A stretch of 64,000 nucleotides of DNA from Aureimonas jatrophae (GTDB lineage: Bacteria; Pseudomonadota; Alphaproteobacteria; Rhizobiales; Rhizobiaceae): assembly GCF_900104035.1 (NCBI RefSeq), contig NZ_FNIT01000013.1:1-64000 (forward strand), read 5' to 3'. The notes under the pieces were generated by a model, which worked only from the letters and a program-made list of their open reading frames with translations, did not search any database and was not told the DNA's origin. Of this stretch, positions 7,870-18,534 are shown piece by piece. Position numbers and translations under genes: made by a program. How positions within the stretch are numbered: the first letter of the stretch is position 1; the number at the start of each line of letters is the position of its first letter.

Positions 7870-9945
7870 ATGGCAAAGATCAAAGTCGACGGCCGCGAGA
7901 TCGAGGTTCCCGATCACTACACGCTGCTGCAGGCCGCGGAGGAGGCGGGTGCCGAAATCCCGCGCTTCTGCTTCCACGAGCGTTTGTCCGTTGCGGGTAA
8001 CTGCCGCATGTGCCTCGTTGAAGTGAAGGGTGGACCGCCCAAGCCCGCTGCGTCCTGCGCGATGGGCGTTCGCGACTTGCGTCCGGGCCCGAACGGCGAG
8101 GCGCCCGAGATCTTCACCAACACGCCGATGGTGAAGAAGGCCCGCGAGGGGGTGATGGAGTTTCTCCTCATCAACCACCCGCTGGATTGCCCGATCTGCG
8201 ACCAGGGCGGCGAGTGCGATCTGCAGGACCAGGCCATGGCCTTCGGCGTCGACTCCTCGCGCTATACCGAGAACAAGCGCGCGGTCGAGGACAAGTACAT
8301 CGGTCCGCTCGTGAAGACGATCATGACGCGCTGCATCCATTGCACGCGCTGCGTTCGCTTCACGACCGAAGTCGCCGGCATCTCCGAGCTCGGTCTGGTC
8401 GGCCGTGGTGAGGACGCCGAGATCACGACCTACCTCGAGCAGGCGATGACGTCGGAGCTCCAGGGCAACGTCATCGACCTCTGCCCGGTCGGTGCGCTGA
8501 CGTCGCGCCCCTATGCCTTCCAAGCGCGGTCCTGGGAGCTTACCAAGACCGAGTCCGTCGACGTCATGGACGCCGTCGGATCGTCGATCCGCGTCGACAC
8601 GCGTGGCCGTGAGGTCATGCGCATTCTGCCGCGCACCAACGACCTTGTGAACGAGGAGTGGATCTCCGACAAGACTCGCTTCGTCTGGGATGGGCTGCGC
8701 ACGCAGCGTCTCGACCGGCCGTATCTGCGGCGCGATGGGCGCCTGCAGCCGGTTTCGTGGCCGGAAGCGTTCGAAGCCATCCGGCAGAAGCTTCAGGGCG
8801 TTCCTGGCGAACGCATCGGCGCGATCGCAGGCGATCTGTCGGCGGTCGAGGACATGTGGGCCGCCAAGGGGCTCCTGTCCGCGCTCGGCTCATCCAATAT
8901 CGACTGCCGCCAGGACGGTGCAAAGCTCGATCCCGCCGACGGCCGCGCCTCCTACCTCTTCAACACGACGATCGCAGGGATCGAGGATGCGGACGCGCTT
9001 CTGATCATCGGCGCGAACCCGCGCTTCGAGGCTCCGGTTCTGAATGCCCGTATCCGTAAGCGCTGGCGTCGCGGTGGCTTCCCGGTCGCCATGATCGGCG
9101 AGAACGTCGATCTGCGCTATGCCTACACCTATCTCGGTGCGGGTCCTCAGACGCTGGCCGACATCGAGGGCGCCAACCGCGAGTTCTTCGACGCGCTTCG
9201 CGGCGCAGCCAAGCCGATGATCATTTTGGGGCAGGGGCCTTTGGCCGGCGCCAATGGCGGCGACATCCTGGCGGCCGTCGCGGCGCTCGCACGCGAGGTC
9301 GGCGCGGTCAAGGATGGCTGGAACGGGTTCAACGTCCTGCACACGGCGGCGAGCCGCGTCGGTGGTCTCGACATCGGCTTCGTGCCGGGCGAGGGCGGCA
9401 AGACGGCGCACGAGATGGCAGCCGGCGGTGTCGACGTCCTGTTCAATCTCGGCGCGGACGAGATCGAGATCGCGCCGGGACCGTTCGTCGTCTATCTCGG
9501 CACGCACGGCGACCGGGGTGCGCACCGCGCCGACGTCATCTTGCCCGGCGCCGCCTATACCGAGAAGTCGGGTACCTGGGTGAACACCGAGGGCCGCGTC
9601 CAGGTTGGCAGCCGAGCGGCATTCCCGCCGGGCGAGGCGCGAGAGGAGTGGGCGATCTTCCGAGCCCTTTCCGCCGTTCTCGGACGCCAGCTTCCCTACG
9701 ACTCGCTCGGCGCATTGCGCCGCGAACTGGTCGGAGCGGTTGCTGCTATCCGTCCCGGCGATCCGGTCGCCTCCGATGCCGGCGTCATCACGACTCTGGC
9801 GGATCGCGCCGGCACGCCGACGGGCGACGTTTTTGCCTCGCGGATCGGCGACTTCTACCTGACCAACCCGATCGCCCGCGCCTCGAAGGTGATGGCGGAA
9901 TGCTCGCGCCTGGCGCGAGCCGAGCATCTCGAAGCCGCTGAGTAG
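7870..9945 (+). CDS. nuoG: NADH-quinone oxidoreductase subunit G
   Basis: The 75-kDa-type subunit that relays electrons from NuoEF toward the quinone site. The 691-residue product has, in order: an N-terminal ferredoxin-like [2Fe-2S] domain (CFHERL then GNCRMC), the His/Cys N5 site ([19 protein letters not shown]), the N4 ligands ([10 protein letters not shown] and DLCPVGAL), and a molybdopterin-oxidoreductase-like C-terminal half that has no catalytic role in this family. Start ATG 7870 gives [13 protein letters not shown], the normal family beginning. Stop is 11 nt before nuoH. Confidence 0.95.
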   Translation: MAKIKVDGREIEVPDHYTLLQAAEEAGAEIPRFCFHERLSVAGNCRMCLVEVKGGPPKPAASCAMGVRDLRPGPNGEAPEIFTNTPMVKKAREGVMEFLLINHPLDCPICDQGGECDLQDQAMAFGVDSSRYTENKRAVEDKYIGPLVKTIMTRCIHCTRCVRFTTEVAGISELGLVGRGEDAEITTYLEQAMTSELQGNVIDLCPVGALTSRPYAFQARSWELTKTESVDVMDAVGSSIRVDTRGREVMRILPRTNDLVNEEWISDKTRFVWDGLRTQRLDRPYLRRDGRLQPVSWPEAFEAIRQKLQGVPGERIGAIAGDLSAVEDMWAAKGLLSALGSSNIDCRQDGAKLDPADGRASYLFNTTIAGIEDADALLIIGANPRFEAPVLNARIRKRWRRGGFPVAMIGENVDLRYAYTYLGAGPQTLADIEGANREFFDALRGAAKPMIILGQGPLAGANGGDILAAVAALAREVGAVKDGWNGFNVLHTAASRVGGLDIGFVPGEGGKTAHEMAAGGVDVLFNLGADEIEIAPGPFVVYLGTHGDRGAHRADVILPGAAYTEKSGTWVNTEGRVQVGSRAAFPPGEAREEWAIFRALSAVLGRQLPYDSLGALRRELVGAVAAIRPGDPVASDAGVITTLADRAGTPTGDVFASRIGDFYLTNPIARASKVMAECSRLARAEHLEAAE

Positions 9946-9956
9946 GACCGACGTTC

Positions 9957-11012
9957 ATGGAAGCCTTCTCGACCTACGTCTGGCCGGCGCTGGTAATCAT
10001 CGGCCAGAGCCTGCTCTTCCTTGTCGTCCTTCTCGTGCTGATCGCCTACATCCTTCTGGCGGACCGCAAGATCTGGGCCGCCGTGCAGATGCGGCGCGGC
10101 CCGAACGTCGTCGGGCCCTTCGGGCTGTTCCAGTCCTTTGCGGATCTCCTGAAGTTCGTCCTGAAGGAGCCGATGATCCCCGCCTCGGCCGACAAGCCGG
10201 TCTTCCTGCTGGCGCCGCTCGTCGCCGTGACCCTGGCGCTCGCGACCTTCGCGGTCGTGCCGGTAGCCGATGGCTGGGTGATCGCCGACATCAACATCGG
10301 CATCTTGTACATCTTCGCCATCTCCTCGCTCGAGGTCTATGGCGTGATCATGGGCGGCTGGGCGTCGAACTCGAAGTACGCCTTCCTCGGTGCGCTCCGT
10401 TCGGCGGCGCAGATGGTGTCCTACGAGGTCTCGATCGGCTTCGTGATCGTGACAGTTCTCCTCTGCGTCGGCTCGCTCAACCTGACCGACATCGTCATGG
10501 CACAGATGACGGGTCCCGGCACCATGGTCGGCCTGCCGGCGAGCTTCCTCGACTGGCACTGGCTCGCGCTCTTCCCGATGTTCGTGATCTTCTTCATCTC
10601 GGCCTTGGCCGAGACGAACCGGCCGCCTTTCGATCTTCCGGAAGCCGAGTCCGAACTCGTCGCGGGTTTCATGGTCGAGTACGGCTCGACCCCGTACATG
10701 ATGTTCATGCTCGGTGAGTACGCGGCGATTACGCTGATGTGCTGCCTGATGACGATCCTGTTCCTCGGAGGTTGGCTGCCGCCGTTCGGTTTCGCACCGT
10801 TCACCTGGGTTCCCGGTGTGATCTGGTTCCTTGCGAAGGTGGCGTTCTGCTTCTTCCTGTTCGCGATGGTGAAGGCCTTCGTGCCGCGCTACCGCTACGA
10901 CCAGTTGATGCGCCTGGGCTGGAAGGTGTTCCTTCCGATCTCGCTTGCGATGGTCGTAATCGTCGCCTTCGTGCTGCAGATCATGGGTTGGGGAGCGGCC
11001 GCCGCTTCCTGA
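9957..11012 (+). CDS. nuoH: NADH-quinone oxidoreductase subunit H
   Basis: Membrane subunit at the junction of the two arms; it forms much of the quinone entry tunnel. The 351-residue product is strongly hydrophobic with about eight membrane segments and carries the family signatures [14 protein letters not shown], the [20 protein letters not shown] loop and the [17 protein letters not shown]-terminal segment. ATG 9957 is 11 nt after the nuoG stop. A 125-nt gap with an inverted repeat precedes nuoI. Confidence 0.95.
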   Translation: MEAFSTYVWPALVIIGQSLLFLVVLLVLIAYILLADRKIWAAVQMRRGPNVVGPFGLFQSFADLLKFVLKEPMIPASADKPVFLLAPLVAVTLALATFAVVPVADGWVIADINIGILYIFAISSLEVYGVIMGGWASNSKYAFLGALRSAAQMVSYEVSIGFVIVTVLLCVGSLNLTDIVMAQMTGPGTMVGLPASFLDWHWLALFPMFVIFFISALAETNRPPFDLPEAESELVAGFMVEYGSTPYMMFMLGEYAAITLMCCLMTILFLGGWLPPFGFAPFTWVPGVIWFLAKVAFCFFLFAMVKAFVPRYRYDQLMRLGWKVFLPISLAMVVIVAFVLQIMGWGAAAAS

Positions 11013-11072
11013 CGCCGCGAGGCCTGACCTGTCGTTCGGCTGCCGGTCGAACGAACCGATTGAAGATTGATC

Positions 11073-11096
11073 GGGCGCGCTGCCTACACCGCGCCC
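11073..11096. repeat. Inverted repeat in the nuoH-nuoI gap
   Basis: GGGCGCG (11073-11079) and CGCGCCC (11090-11096) form a 7-bp stem with a 10-nt loop. The stem sequence is identical to that in the nuoC-nuoD gap, which may be chance in a GC-rich genome or a recurring intercistronic element. Confidence 0.45.
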
Positions 11097-11137
11097 ACCC
11101 TGTTCTGGCTCTGGAAACGGAGACGAGAGGCCACCCG

Positions 11138-11629
11138 ATGACCGCGCTGACGCAGACCATCCGTTCCCTGTTCTTGATTGAATTCGTGAAAGCCTTCGGG
11201 CTCTCGATGCGCTACTTCTTCGCGCCCAAGGCAACGGTAAACTACCCGTTCGAGAAGAACCCCGTCAGTCCGCGCTTCCGCGGAGAGCATGCGTTGCGCC
11301 GCTATCCGAACGGCCAGGAGCGCTGCATCGCCTGCAAGCTCTGCGAGGCGGTCTGCCCGGCGCAGGCGATCACCATCGAGGCCGGCCCGCGTCGCAACGA
11401 CGGCACGCGCCGTACGGTGCGCTACGACATCGATATGGTGAAGTGCATCTACTGCGGCTTCTGCCAGGAGGCCTGCCCGGTCGATGCGATCGTCGAGGGG
11501 CCGAACTTCGAGTTCTCCACCGAGACCCGTGAGGAACTCTACTACGATAAGGAAAAGCTCCTCGCGAACGGCGATCGCTGGGAGCGGGAGATCGCGCGCA
11601 ACATTGCGCTCGACGCGCCTTACCGCTAA
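11138..11629 (+). CDS. nuoI: NADH-quinone oxidoreductase subunit I
   Basis: The TYKY-type subunit with two [4Fe-4S] clusters (N6a and N6b) connecting NuoG to NuoB. The 163-residue product has two ferredoxin motifs, [12 protein letters not shown] and [12 protein letters not shown]. The frame is open upstream into nuoH from 10739, but the family start [16 protein letters not shown] is at ATG 11138. It lies 125 nt after nuoH and 126 nt before nuoJ, both gaps containing inverted repeats. Confidence 0.95.
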   Translation: MTALTQTIRSLFLIEFVKAFGLSMRYFFAPKATVNYPFEKNPVSPRFRGEHALRRYPNGQERCIACKLCEAVCPAQAITIEAGPRRNDGTRRTVRYDIDMVKCIYCGFCQEACPVDAIVEGPNFEFSTETREELYYDKEKLLANGDRWEREIARNIALDAPYR

Positions 11630-11694
11630 TCGGTCGCCCTTGGGGGCCGGGCCGCATGAGTCCCGACCCAGTCTCGATCGCATCGATACGCGCG

Positions 11695-11723
11695 GCCACC
11701 GACCTCGAGGGGAGTTCGGTGGC
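11695..11723. repeat. Inverted repeat in the nuoI-nuoJ gap
   Basis: GCCACCGA (11695-11702) and TCGGTGGC (11716-11723) form a perfect 8-bp stem with a 13-nt loop, 32 nt before the nuoJ start. No T-run follows. Confidence 0.5.
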
Positions 11724-11755
11724 TCGACGTTGAACCCAGATCAGGGGAGCCCGGC

Positions 11756-12373
11756 ATGTTGGGGCTGCAGGCCTTTTTCTTCTACCTTTTCGCGCTGGTC
11801 GCGGTTGGCTCCGGCCTGATGGTCGTCCTGGCCCGCAATCCGGTCCACTCGGTGCTCTTCCTGATCCTGACCTTCGTGGCCTCCGCCGGGTTGTTCCTCC
11901 TGACCGGCGCCGAGTTTCTCGCGTTGATCCTGATCGTCGTCTATGTCGGCGCGGTGGCGATCCTCTTCCTGTTCGTCGTCATGATGCTGGACCTCGACTT
12001 CGGTCGCATCAAGCAAGGGGCACTCCAATACGCTCCCTACGGCGCGATCGTCGGCGTGATCCTGCTCGCGCAGCTCGTGATTGCGTTCTCGGGCAACACG
12101 TTCCAGCCGAGCATTCCCGGCGGGACCGTCATGCCCATTCCGCCGCTGGAGCAGATGTCGAACATCGAAGCGCTCGGTATGGTGCTCTACACGCGCTACG
12201 TCTTCTTCTTCCAGATGGCTGGCCTCATTCTGTTTGTTGCCATGGTCGGTGCGATCGTCCTGACCCTGCGCCGCAGCCATAACCCGAAGCGCCAGTCCAT
12301 TCCCGCCCAGGTCGCACGCGATCCCGCCACCGCCATCGAGATCCGCAAGGTCGAGACCGGCAAGGGCATCTGA
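11756..12373 (+). CDS. nuoJ: NADH-quinone oxidoreductase subunit J
   Basis: Membrane subunit of complex I, homologous to mitochondrial ND6. The 205-residue product has five hydrophobic segments, including the [19 protein letters not shown] segment whose pi-bulge region is characteristic, and a basic cytoplasmic tail. ATG 11756 is preceded by AGGGGAG. The nuoK gene follows after 25 nt. Confidence 0.93.
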   Translation: MLGLQAFFFYLFALVAVGSGLMVVLARNPVHSVLFLILTFVASAGLFLLTGAEFLALILIVVYVGAVAILFLFVVMMLDLDFGRIKQGALQYAPYGAIVGVILLAQLVIAFSGNTFQPSIPGGTVMPIPPLEQMSNIEALGMVLYTRYVFFFQMAGLILFVAMVGAIVLTLRRSHNPKRQSIPAQVARDPATAIEIRKVETGKGI

Positions 12374-12398
12374 GGAAACGGTTCAAGGAACGAAAGCC

Positions 12399-12707
12399 AT
12401 GGCCGTCGGCCTCGGACATTATCTCACGGTTGCCGCCATCCTGTTCGTCACAGGCGTGTTCGGCATCTTCATGAACCGCAAGAACATCATCACCATCCTG
12501 ATGTCGGTGGAGTTGATCCTGCTCTCGGTGAACCTCAACCTCGTCTCGTTCTCCCATTTCCTGAACGACCTCGCGGGCCAGGTCTTTGCGTTGTTCATCC
12601 TGACCGTTGCGGCGGCGGAAGCCGCGATTGGTCTCGCGATTTTGGTGGTCTTCTTCCGCAACCGCGGGTCCATTGCGGTTGACGACGTCAACACGATGAA
12701 AGGCTGA
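12399..12707 (+). CDS. nuoK: NADH-quinone oxidoreductase subunit K
   Basis: Small three-helix membrane subunit, homologous to ND4L. The 102-residue product has the family segment [29 protein letters not shown], including the buried Glu in the second helix, and [13 protein letters not shown] with the second conserved Glu; both belong to the proton path. Placed directly between nuoJ and nuoL as usual. Confidence 0.95.
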   Translation: MAVGLGHYLTVAAILFVTGVFGIFMNRKNIITILMSVELILLSVNLNLVSFSHFLNDLAGQVFALFILTVAAAEAAIGLAILVVFFRNRGSIAVDDVNTMKG

Positions 12708-12715
12708 GCGCGGCG

Positions 12716-14704
12716 ATGTACACGCTGATCGTCCTTCTCCCGCTCATTGGCTTCCTGGTTGCCGGCCTTTTCGGCAACGCGATCGGCGCCAAGAATTCGG
12801 AATACGTCACCTCCGGCCTCCTGATCGTCGCCGCTGTTCTGTCCTGGATCGCCTTCCTGATCGGCGTCGACGGCGTCGAGAGCATCAAGGTCCTTCAGTG
12901 GATCAAGGCCGGTACCCTGGATGTCTCTTGGTCGCTTCGGATCGACCGGCTAACGCTCGTTATGCTGGTGGTGGTCAACACGGTCTCGGCACTCGTCCAC
13001 GTGTACTCGATCGGGTACATGCACCACGACGACTCGCGTCCGCGCTTCTTCGCGTATCTCTCGCTCTTCACCTTCGCGATGCTCACGCTGGTGACGGCGG
13101 ACAACCTCGTCCAGATGTTCTTCGGCTGGGAAGGCGTTGGCCTCGCGTCCTATCTTCTGATTGGATTCTGGTACCAGAAGCCCTCGGCTAACGCGGCGGC
13201 GATGAAGGCCTTCGTCGTCAACCGGGTTGGCGACTTTGGCTTCGCTCTTGGCATCTTTGGCCTTTTCGTCGTCTTCGGTTCGGTGAACCTCACCGACATC
13301 TTCGCAGGCGCCGGCCAGATGGTTGCGCAGCTCGGTGGCGAACATGGGGCGGCGGCAGGCGAAGCCGCTCACACGGCGCAGCCCATCCTCCAGTTCGCGG
13401 GCTACTCGCTTTCGGCGAGCGGCGCGATGACGGCGATCTGTCTCCTTCTCTTCATGGGTGCTATGGGCAAGTCAGCCCAGATCGGTCTCCATACCTGGCT
13501 TCCCGATGCCATGGAGGGCCCCACGCCCGTCTCGGCGCTGATCCATGCGGCGACGATGGTCACCGCTGGCGTCTTTATGCTGGCACGCATGTCGCCTGTC
13601 TTCGAGCTGAGCCATTCCGCGTTGACGTTCGTGACCTTCATCGGTGCCACGACCGCCTTCTTCGCGGCGACGGTCGGGCTCGTGCAGAACGACATCAAGC
13701 GCGTCATCGCCTATTCCACCTGCTCGCAGCTCGGCTACATGTTCGTGGCGCTCGGCGTCGGTGCCTACGGGGCGGCTGTGTTCCACCTCTTCACGCACGC
13801 CTTCTTCAAGGCACTTCTGTTCCTCGGTGCTGGCTCGGTCATTCACGCCGTGGACGGCGAGCAGGACATGCGGCACATGGGTGGCCTTCGGAAGCACATC
13901 CCGGTCACCTACTGGACGATGATGATCGGCACGCTGGCGCTGACAGGCTTCCCCTTTACGGCCGGCTACTATTCGAAGGACGCCATCATCGAAAGTGCGT
14001 TCGCCGGCGAGAACGCTTTCGCAATGTACGGCTACATCATGACCGTGATCGCGGCCGCGCTGACCAGCTTCTACTCCTGGCGCCTCGTGTTCCTGACGTT
14101 CCACGGCAAGCCGCGTGCGAGCCACGAGGTCATGCACCACGTCCACGAGTCGCCCCAGGTCATGCTCGTGCCGCTCTATATCTTGTCGGCGGGTGCGCTT
14201 CTGGCCGGCATCGTCTTCTACCCGTTCTTCCTGGGTGGCTCCTACGATACGTTCTGGAACGGGGCGCTGTTCTCGGGACCGCAAAACCACATCCTGCATG
14301 AGTCGCACGAGGTGCCGGGACTGGTCGTCTGGTCACCGACGATCGCGATGGCTCTTGGCTTTATCGTCGCGTACATCTTCTACGTCCGCTCGCCTGAGAA
14401 ACCCGCTCAACTTGCAGCGCGCAACTCGGGACTGTACCAGTTCCTGCTCAACAAGTGGTACTTCGACGAGTTGTACGACTTCTTGTTCGTGCGCTCCGCG
14501 AAGTGGCTCGGACGCTTCCTCTGGAAGAAGGGCGATGGCGCGGTCATCGACCGGCTTGGCCCGGACGGCGTGTCCGCGCGCGTTCTCGACGTGACCAATC
14601 GCGTCGTGCAACTGCAGACCGGCTATCTCTACCACTATGCCTTCGTCATGCTGATCGGCGTCGCGGCGCTCGTCACCTTCATGATGTTCGGGGGAATGCG
14701 CTGA
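12716..14704 (+). CDS. nuoL: NADH-quinone oxidoreductase subunit L
   Basis: Largest antiporter-like proton-pumping subunit (ND5-like). The 662-residue product has about 16 membrane segments, the antiporter signature around [18 protein letters not shown], and the [24 protein letters not shown] block with conserved Lys and His residues nearby. The C-terminal part holds the segments associated with the lateral helix. Stop TGA (14702-14704) shares one base with the nuoM ATG. Confidence 0.95.
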   Translation: MYTLIVLLPLIGFLVAGLFGNAIGAKNSEYVTSGLLIVAAVLSWIAFLIGVDGVESIKVLQWIKAGTLDVSWSLRIDRLTLVMLVVVNTVSALVHVYSIGYMHHDDSRPRFFAYLSLFTFAMLTLVTADNLVQMFFGWEGVGLASYLLIGFWYQKPSANAAAMKAFVVNRVGDFGFALGIFGLFVVFGSVNLTDIFAGAGQMVAQLGGEHGAAAGEAAHTAQPILQFAGYSLSASGAMTAICLLLFMGAMGKSAQIGLHTWLPDAMEGPTPVSALIHAATMVTAGVFMLARMSPVFELSHSALTFVTFIGATTAFFAATVGLVQNDIKRVIAYSTCSQLGYMFVALGVGAYGAAVFHLFTHAFFKALLFLGAGSVIHAVDGEQDMRHMGGLRKHIPVTYWTMMIGTLALTGFPFTAGYYSKDAIIESAFAGENAFAMYGYIMTVIAAALTSFYSWRLVFLTFHGKPRASHEVMHHVHESPQVMLVPLYILSAGALLAGIVFYPFFLGGSYDTFWNGALFSGPQNHILHESHEVPGLVVWSPTIAMALGFIVAYIFYVRSPEKPAQLAARNSGLYQFLLNKWYFDELYDFLFVRSAKWLGRFLWKKGDGAVIDRLGPDGVSARVLDVTNRVVQLQTGYLYHYAFVMLIGVAALVTFMMFGGMR

Positions 14705-16212
14705 TGTCCGGCTGGCCGATCCTATCGACCATCACCTTCCTTCCGCTGGTCGGCGCGATCCTGATCCTCTTCGCGAACGAAGAGGCGCCCGGTGGTCGGG
14801 ACAATATCCGTCGCATTGCGCTCTGGACGTCGGGCTTCACCTTCGTCCTGTCGCTTTTCATCTGGATCGGGTTCGACGAGGGCGTCGCCGGCTTCCAGTT
14901 CGTCGAGGAAGTGGAGTGGCTCTCGGGCGGCATCGCCTATCGGATGGGCGTCGACGGCATCTCGATGCTCTTCGTCATCCTGACGACCTTCCTTCTGCCG
15001 ATCTGCATCCTCGCAAGCCGCGAGGCGATCCAGACGCGCGTGAAGTCCTACATGATCGCCTTCCTCGTGCTGGAGACGCTGGTCGTCGGCGTCTTCTGCG
15101 CGCTCGACATCGTGCTTTTCTACGTCTTCTTCGAAGGCTCCCTGATCCCGATGTTCCTGATCATCGGCGTCTGGGGTGGCAAGCGGCGCATCTACGCCTC
15201 CTACAAGTTCTTCCTCTACACCTTCCTCGGCTCGGTGCTGATGCTGGTGGCCATCATGTCGATGTACGCGGTTGCGGGCACGACCTCGATCCCGGAGCTT
15301 CTGCGCTACCAGTTCCCGGCGTCGATGCAGACCTGGCTGTGGCTCGCGTTCTTCGCGTCCTTCGCCGTCAAGATGCCGATGTGGCCTGTTCATACCTGGC
15401 TGCCGGACGCGCACGTCGAAGCCCCGACTGCCGGATCCGTCATTCTGGCCGGTATCCTCCTGAAGCTCGGCGGCTACGGTTTCATCCGGTTCTCGTTGCC
15501 GATGTTCCCGTTGGCATCGGCCGAGTTCGCGCCGTTCGTGTTCACGCTTTCCGTTGTCGCGATCATCTATACGTCGCTGGTCGCGTTGATGCAGGAGGAC
15601 ATCAAGAAGCTCATCGCCTACTCGTCGGTGGCGCATATGGGCTTCGTGACAATGGGTATCTTCGCAGCCAACGAGCAGGGACTTCAGGGCGCGATCTTCC
15701 AGATGCTGAGCCACGGCCTGATCTCGGGAGCGCTCTTCCTATGCGTCGGTGTCGTCTATGACCGGATGCACACGCGCGACATCGCCGCCTATGGCGGTCT
15801 CGTGAACCGCATGCCGGCCTATGCCGCGATGATGCTCCTGTTCACGATGGGCAACGTCGGCCTGCCCGGGACGTCGGGTTTCGTGGGCGAGTTCCTCACG
15901 CTGATGGGAGCGTTTCGCGCCAACTCCTGGGTCGCCATCTTTGCGACAACCGGCATCATCCTGTCGGCGGCCTACGCTCTGTGGCTCTTCCGCCGCGTCA
16001 TTCTGGGAGCGCTGACCAAGGAGAACCTGCGGACCATTCTCGACCTTTCGCCACGCGAGAAACTCCTGCTCTATCCGCTGGCCGTCCTCACCGTGTTCTT
16101 CGGGGTCTACCCGATGCCCGTCTTCGACGTCACGACCGCGTCGGTGGACAACATCCTGAGCAGCTACACGGCCGCTCTCGAAGCGGCCAGCAGCGTCGCT
16201 TCCGCTCAATAA
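14704..16212 (+). CDS. nuoM: NADH-quinone oxidoreductase subunit M
   Basis: Antiporter-like proton-pumping membrane subunit (ND4-like). The 502-residue product starts [18 protein letters not shown] and has about 14 membrane segments, with the signatures [13 protein letters not shown] (conserved Glu), [21 protein letters not shown] and [12 protein letters not shown]. The frame is open upstream inside nuoL to 14455, but ATG 14704, overlapping the nuoL stop by one base, is the family start. Confidence 0.95.
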   Translation: MSGWPILSTITFLPLVGAILILFANEEAPGGRDNIRRIALWTSGFTFVLSLFIWIGFDEGVAGFQFVEEVEWLSGGIAYRMGVDGISMLFVILTTFLLPICILASREAIQTRVKSYMIAFLVLETLVVGVFCALDIVLFYVFFEGSLIPMFLIIGVWGGKRRIYASYKFFLYTFLGSVLMLVAIMSMYAVAGTTSIPELLRYQFPASMQTWLWLAFFASFAVKMPMWPVHTWLPDAHVEAPTAGSVILAGILLKLGGYGFIRFSLPMFPLASAEFAPFVFTLSVVAIIYTSLVALMQEDIKKLIAYSSVAHMGFVTMGIFAANEQGLQGAIFQMLSHGLISGALFLCVGVVYDRMHTRDIAAYGGLVNRMPAYAAMMLLFTMGNVGLPGTSGFVGEFLTLMGAFRANSWVAIFATTGIILSAAYALWLFRRVILGALTKENLRTILDLSPREKLLLYPLAVLTVFFGVYPMPVFDVTTASVDNILSSYTAALEAASSVASAQ

Positions 16213-16230
16213 GAACGGCAGGAGATACCC

Positions 16231-17676
16231 ATGTTCTCGCAATTCGTCGCGGACAGCCTGCCGATCGTCGGGCCCGAACTTATCATGGCCGTCGGCGCGA
16301 TGGGCCTTCTGATGGTGGGGACGTTCCTGGGTGAGCGCTCCGGGCGCACGGTCCTGTCGCTTGCAGTCGGTTTGATCCTGTTCGCTGCGGTCTGGCTCAT
16401 GTTCGTCGCGCCGACCGGTGTCGCCTTCGGCGGATCGGTCATTCTCGACCCCTTCGCCCGTTTTATGAAGACGCTCGTTCTGATCGGCTCGGCGGCCGCG
16501 CTGCTGATGTCGGTCAATATCGCAAGCGCACAGCACTTCGACCGCTTCGAGTTCCCGGTGCTGGTCGTCCTGTCGACGATCGGCATGATGTTGATGGTGT
16601 CGGCCGGGGATCTGATCGCTCTCTACATGGGCCTCGAACTCCAGTCGCTGGCGATCTACGTTATCGCGGCGATCGCGCGCGACCACGTGAAATCGACCGA
16701 GGCGGGCCTGAAGTACTTCGTGCTCGGGGCGCTGTCGTCCGGCATGCTGCTGTACGGTGCATCGCTCGTGTACGGGTTCACCGGTCAGATCGAATTCTCG
16801 GCCATCGCGACACACGTCGCGCAGGAGGGCGCGCGTTCCACCGGACTGCTGATCGGTCTGGTTTTCGTGCTGGCTGGCCTTGCGTTCAAGATGTCGGCGG
16901 TGCCCTTCCATATGTGGACGCCCGACGTCTATGAGGGGGCGCCGACTCCGGTGACGGCGCTGCTGGCAGGTGCACCCAAGGTCGCGGCCATCGCTCTTCT
17001 CACGCGCTTCACGGTGCAGGGCTTCGGACCGTTGACGCCTGACTGGCAGCAGGTTCTCGTTTTCATCTCGATCGCATCGATGGTCTTCGGGTCCTTCGCG
17101 GCGATCGGACAACGAAACCTCAAGCGTCTGATGGCCTATTCCTCTATCGGCCACATGGGCTACGTGCTGGTCGGTCTCGCGGCCGGAACGGAGCAGGGGG
17201 TTCAAGGCGTCCTGATCTATATGGTGACCTATGTCGCCATGACGCTGGGGACGTTTGCGGTCATTCTCGCGATGCGCCGCACGGATGGCATGGTCGAAGA
17301 GGTCTCCGACCTTTCCGGTCTATCCCGCACCCATCCGATCCTCGCGATCGCGCTGTCGGCCCTCATGCTTTCGCTGGCAGGGCTGCCGCCGTTGCTCGGC
17401 TTCTGGGGCAAGTATTACGTCTTCGTCGCCGCGGTTCAGGCAGGCCTGGTGCCGCTGGCGGTGATCGGCGTCATCGCGTCGACGATCGGCCTGTTCTACT
17501 ATCTGCGCATCGTGAAGGTGATGTGGTTCGACGAACCGGTCGCCGGCTTCGAACCTATGGGCGCGGAACTGAAGGTGGTGATGGGGGCGGCGACCTTGTT
17601 CGTCTTCCCGGCCTACATCGTCCTGGCCGGTCCCATCTTCGCCGCAGCGGCTTCGGCAGCGCAGTCGTTCTTCTGA
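16231..17676 (+). CDS. nuoN: NADH-quinone oxidoreductase subunit N
   Basis: Third antiporter-like subunit (ND2-like) and last gene of the nuo operon. The 481-residue product has about 14 hydrophobic segments with [16 protein letters not shown] (conserved Glu), [19 protein letters not shown] and [19 protein letters not shown] 16231 is preceded by GGCAGGAG. The birA gene follows almost directly. Confidence 0.95.
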   Translation: MFSQFVADSLPIVGPELIMAVGAMGLLMVGTFLGERSGRTVLSLAVGLILFAAVWLMFVAPTGVAFGGSVILDPFARFMKTLVLIGSAAALLMSVNIASAQHFDRFEFPVLVVLSTIGMMLMVSAGDLIALYMGLELQSLAIYVIAAIARDHVKSTEAGLKYFVLGALSSGMLLYGASLVYGFTGQIEFSAIATHVAQEGARSTGLLIGLVFVLAGLAFKMSAVPFHMWTPDVYEGAPTPVTALLAGAPKVAAIALLTRFTVQGFGPLTPDWQQVLVFISIASMVFGSFAAIGQRNLKRLMAYSSIGHMGYVLVGLAAGTEQGVQGVLIYMVTYVAMTLGTFAVILAMRRTDGMVEEVSDLSGLSRTHPILAIALSALMLSLAGLPPLLGFWGKYYVFVAAVQAGLVPLAVIGVIASTIGLFYYLRIVKVMWFDEPVAGFEPMGAELKVVMGAATLFVFPAYIVLAGPIFAAAASAAQSFF

Positions 17677-17699
17677 ACCGTCCGTCGGCCCGATCTGCC

Positions 17700-18470
17700 T
17701 TGGCGGTTCGCCGTCTGTCGCTCGACGAGGTCGGGTCGACGAACAGTGTCGCCATGGAGGCGGCTCGGTCCGGCGATCCTGGCCCCCTCTGGGTCACGGC
17801 CGAATGCCAATCGGCCGGTCGTGGTCGTCGCGGCCGGCAATGGGTGTCGGAGCGGGGCAATCTGTACGCGACCCTCCTGTTGATTGACCCTGCGCCGGTC
17901 GCGGCGCTCGGGAACCTGCCGCTCGTCGCGGCGCTCGGCATTCGGGACGCCTTGGCCAGTTTACCGGGGCTTGTCTCCCGGGACGTCGAGATCAAGTGGC
18001 CTAACGACGTTCTCGTGCGGGGTGCCAAAGCGGTCGGAATCCTCCTCGAGAGTGAGCGCCTGTCCAACGGTCGCCAAGCCGTCGTGATAGGCTGCGGCGT
18101 CAACGTCGCTTACGCGCCGGAAGGCGTGCCCTACGAGGTCACGACGCTGCGCGCCTGCGGCGTCGATGCCTCGTTGGATGTGGTGTTCGAAGTGCTCGCT
18201 GCCGCGACGGCGCAGGCTCTAGACATTTGGGACCGTGGACGCCACTTCGCAGCCATCCGCGAACGCTGGCTCGCCCATGCCCGTGGGGTTGGTGGTCCGT
18301 GTCGCGTCAACCTGCCGGACGGATCGACCGTCGACGGTCGCTTCCGCGATCTGGACGCCGCCGGCCGATTGCTTCTGGAATTGCCGAACGGCGAATTGCG
18401 CTCGTTTTCCGCGGGCGACCTTTTCCTACTGCCTGGCGCGCCGCAAGGCCGCGACGGCTCATCGAGATGA
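17700..18470 (+). CDS. birA: Biotin--[acetyl-CoA-carboxylase] ligase
   Basis: Activates biotin with ATP and attaches it to the lysine of AccB (also encoded in this window at 52748). The product of about 256 residues has the catalytic GRGRRGRQW motif, the KWPNDVL motif and a small C-terminal beta domain; there is no N-terminal helix-turn-helix, so it is a group I ligase and not a repressor. No ATG or GTG precedes the conserved DEVGSTN region in a sensible place; TTG 17700 is the best start, CTG 17673 an alternative. It follows nuoN by 23 nt and may be co-transcribed. Confidence 0.88.
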   Translation: MAVRRLSLDEVGSTNSVAMEAARSGDPGPLWVTAECQSAGRGRRGRQWVSERGNLYATLLLIDPAPVAALGNLPLVAALGIRDALASLPGLVSRDVEIKWPNDVLVRGAKAVGILLESERLSNGRQAVVIGCGVNVAYAPEGVPYEVTTLRACGVDASLDVVFEVLAAATAQALDIWDRGRHFAAIRERWLAHARGVGGPCRVNLPDGSTVDGRFRDLDAAGRLLLELPNGELRSFSAGDLFLLPGAPQGRDGSSR

Positions 18471-18534
18471 CACGGGGCTATGGCCCAAACGAAATTGGAC
18501 GAGCCCGGACGGGCGAAGCAGAAGAGAGACAAGA

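Noticed and set aside
6442-8523. 693-codon minus-strand frame opposite nuoF and nuoG
   Set aside because: It spans the boundary between two certain genes, and its composition (A, D, R, H, V rich) is that of an antisense frame in GC-rich DNA.
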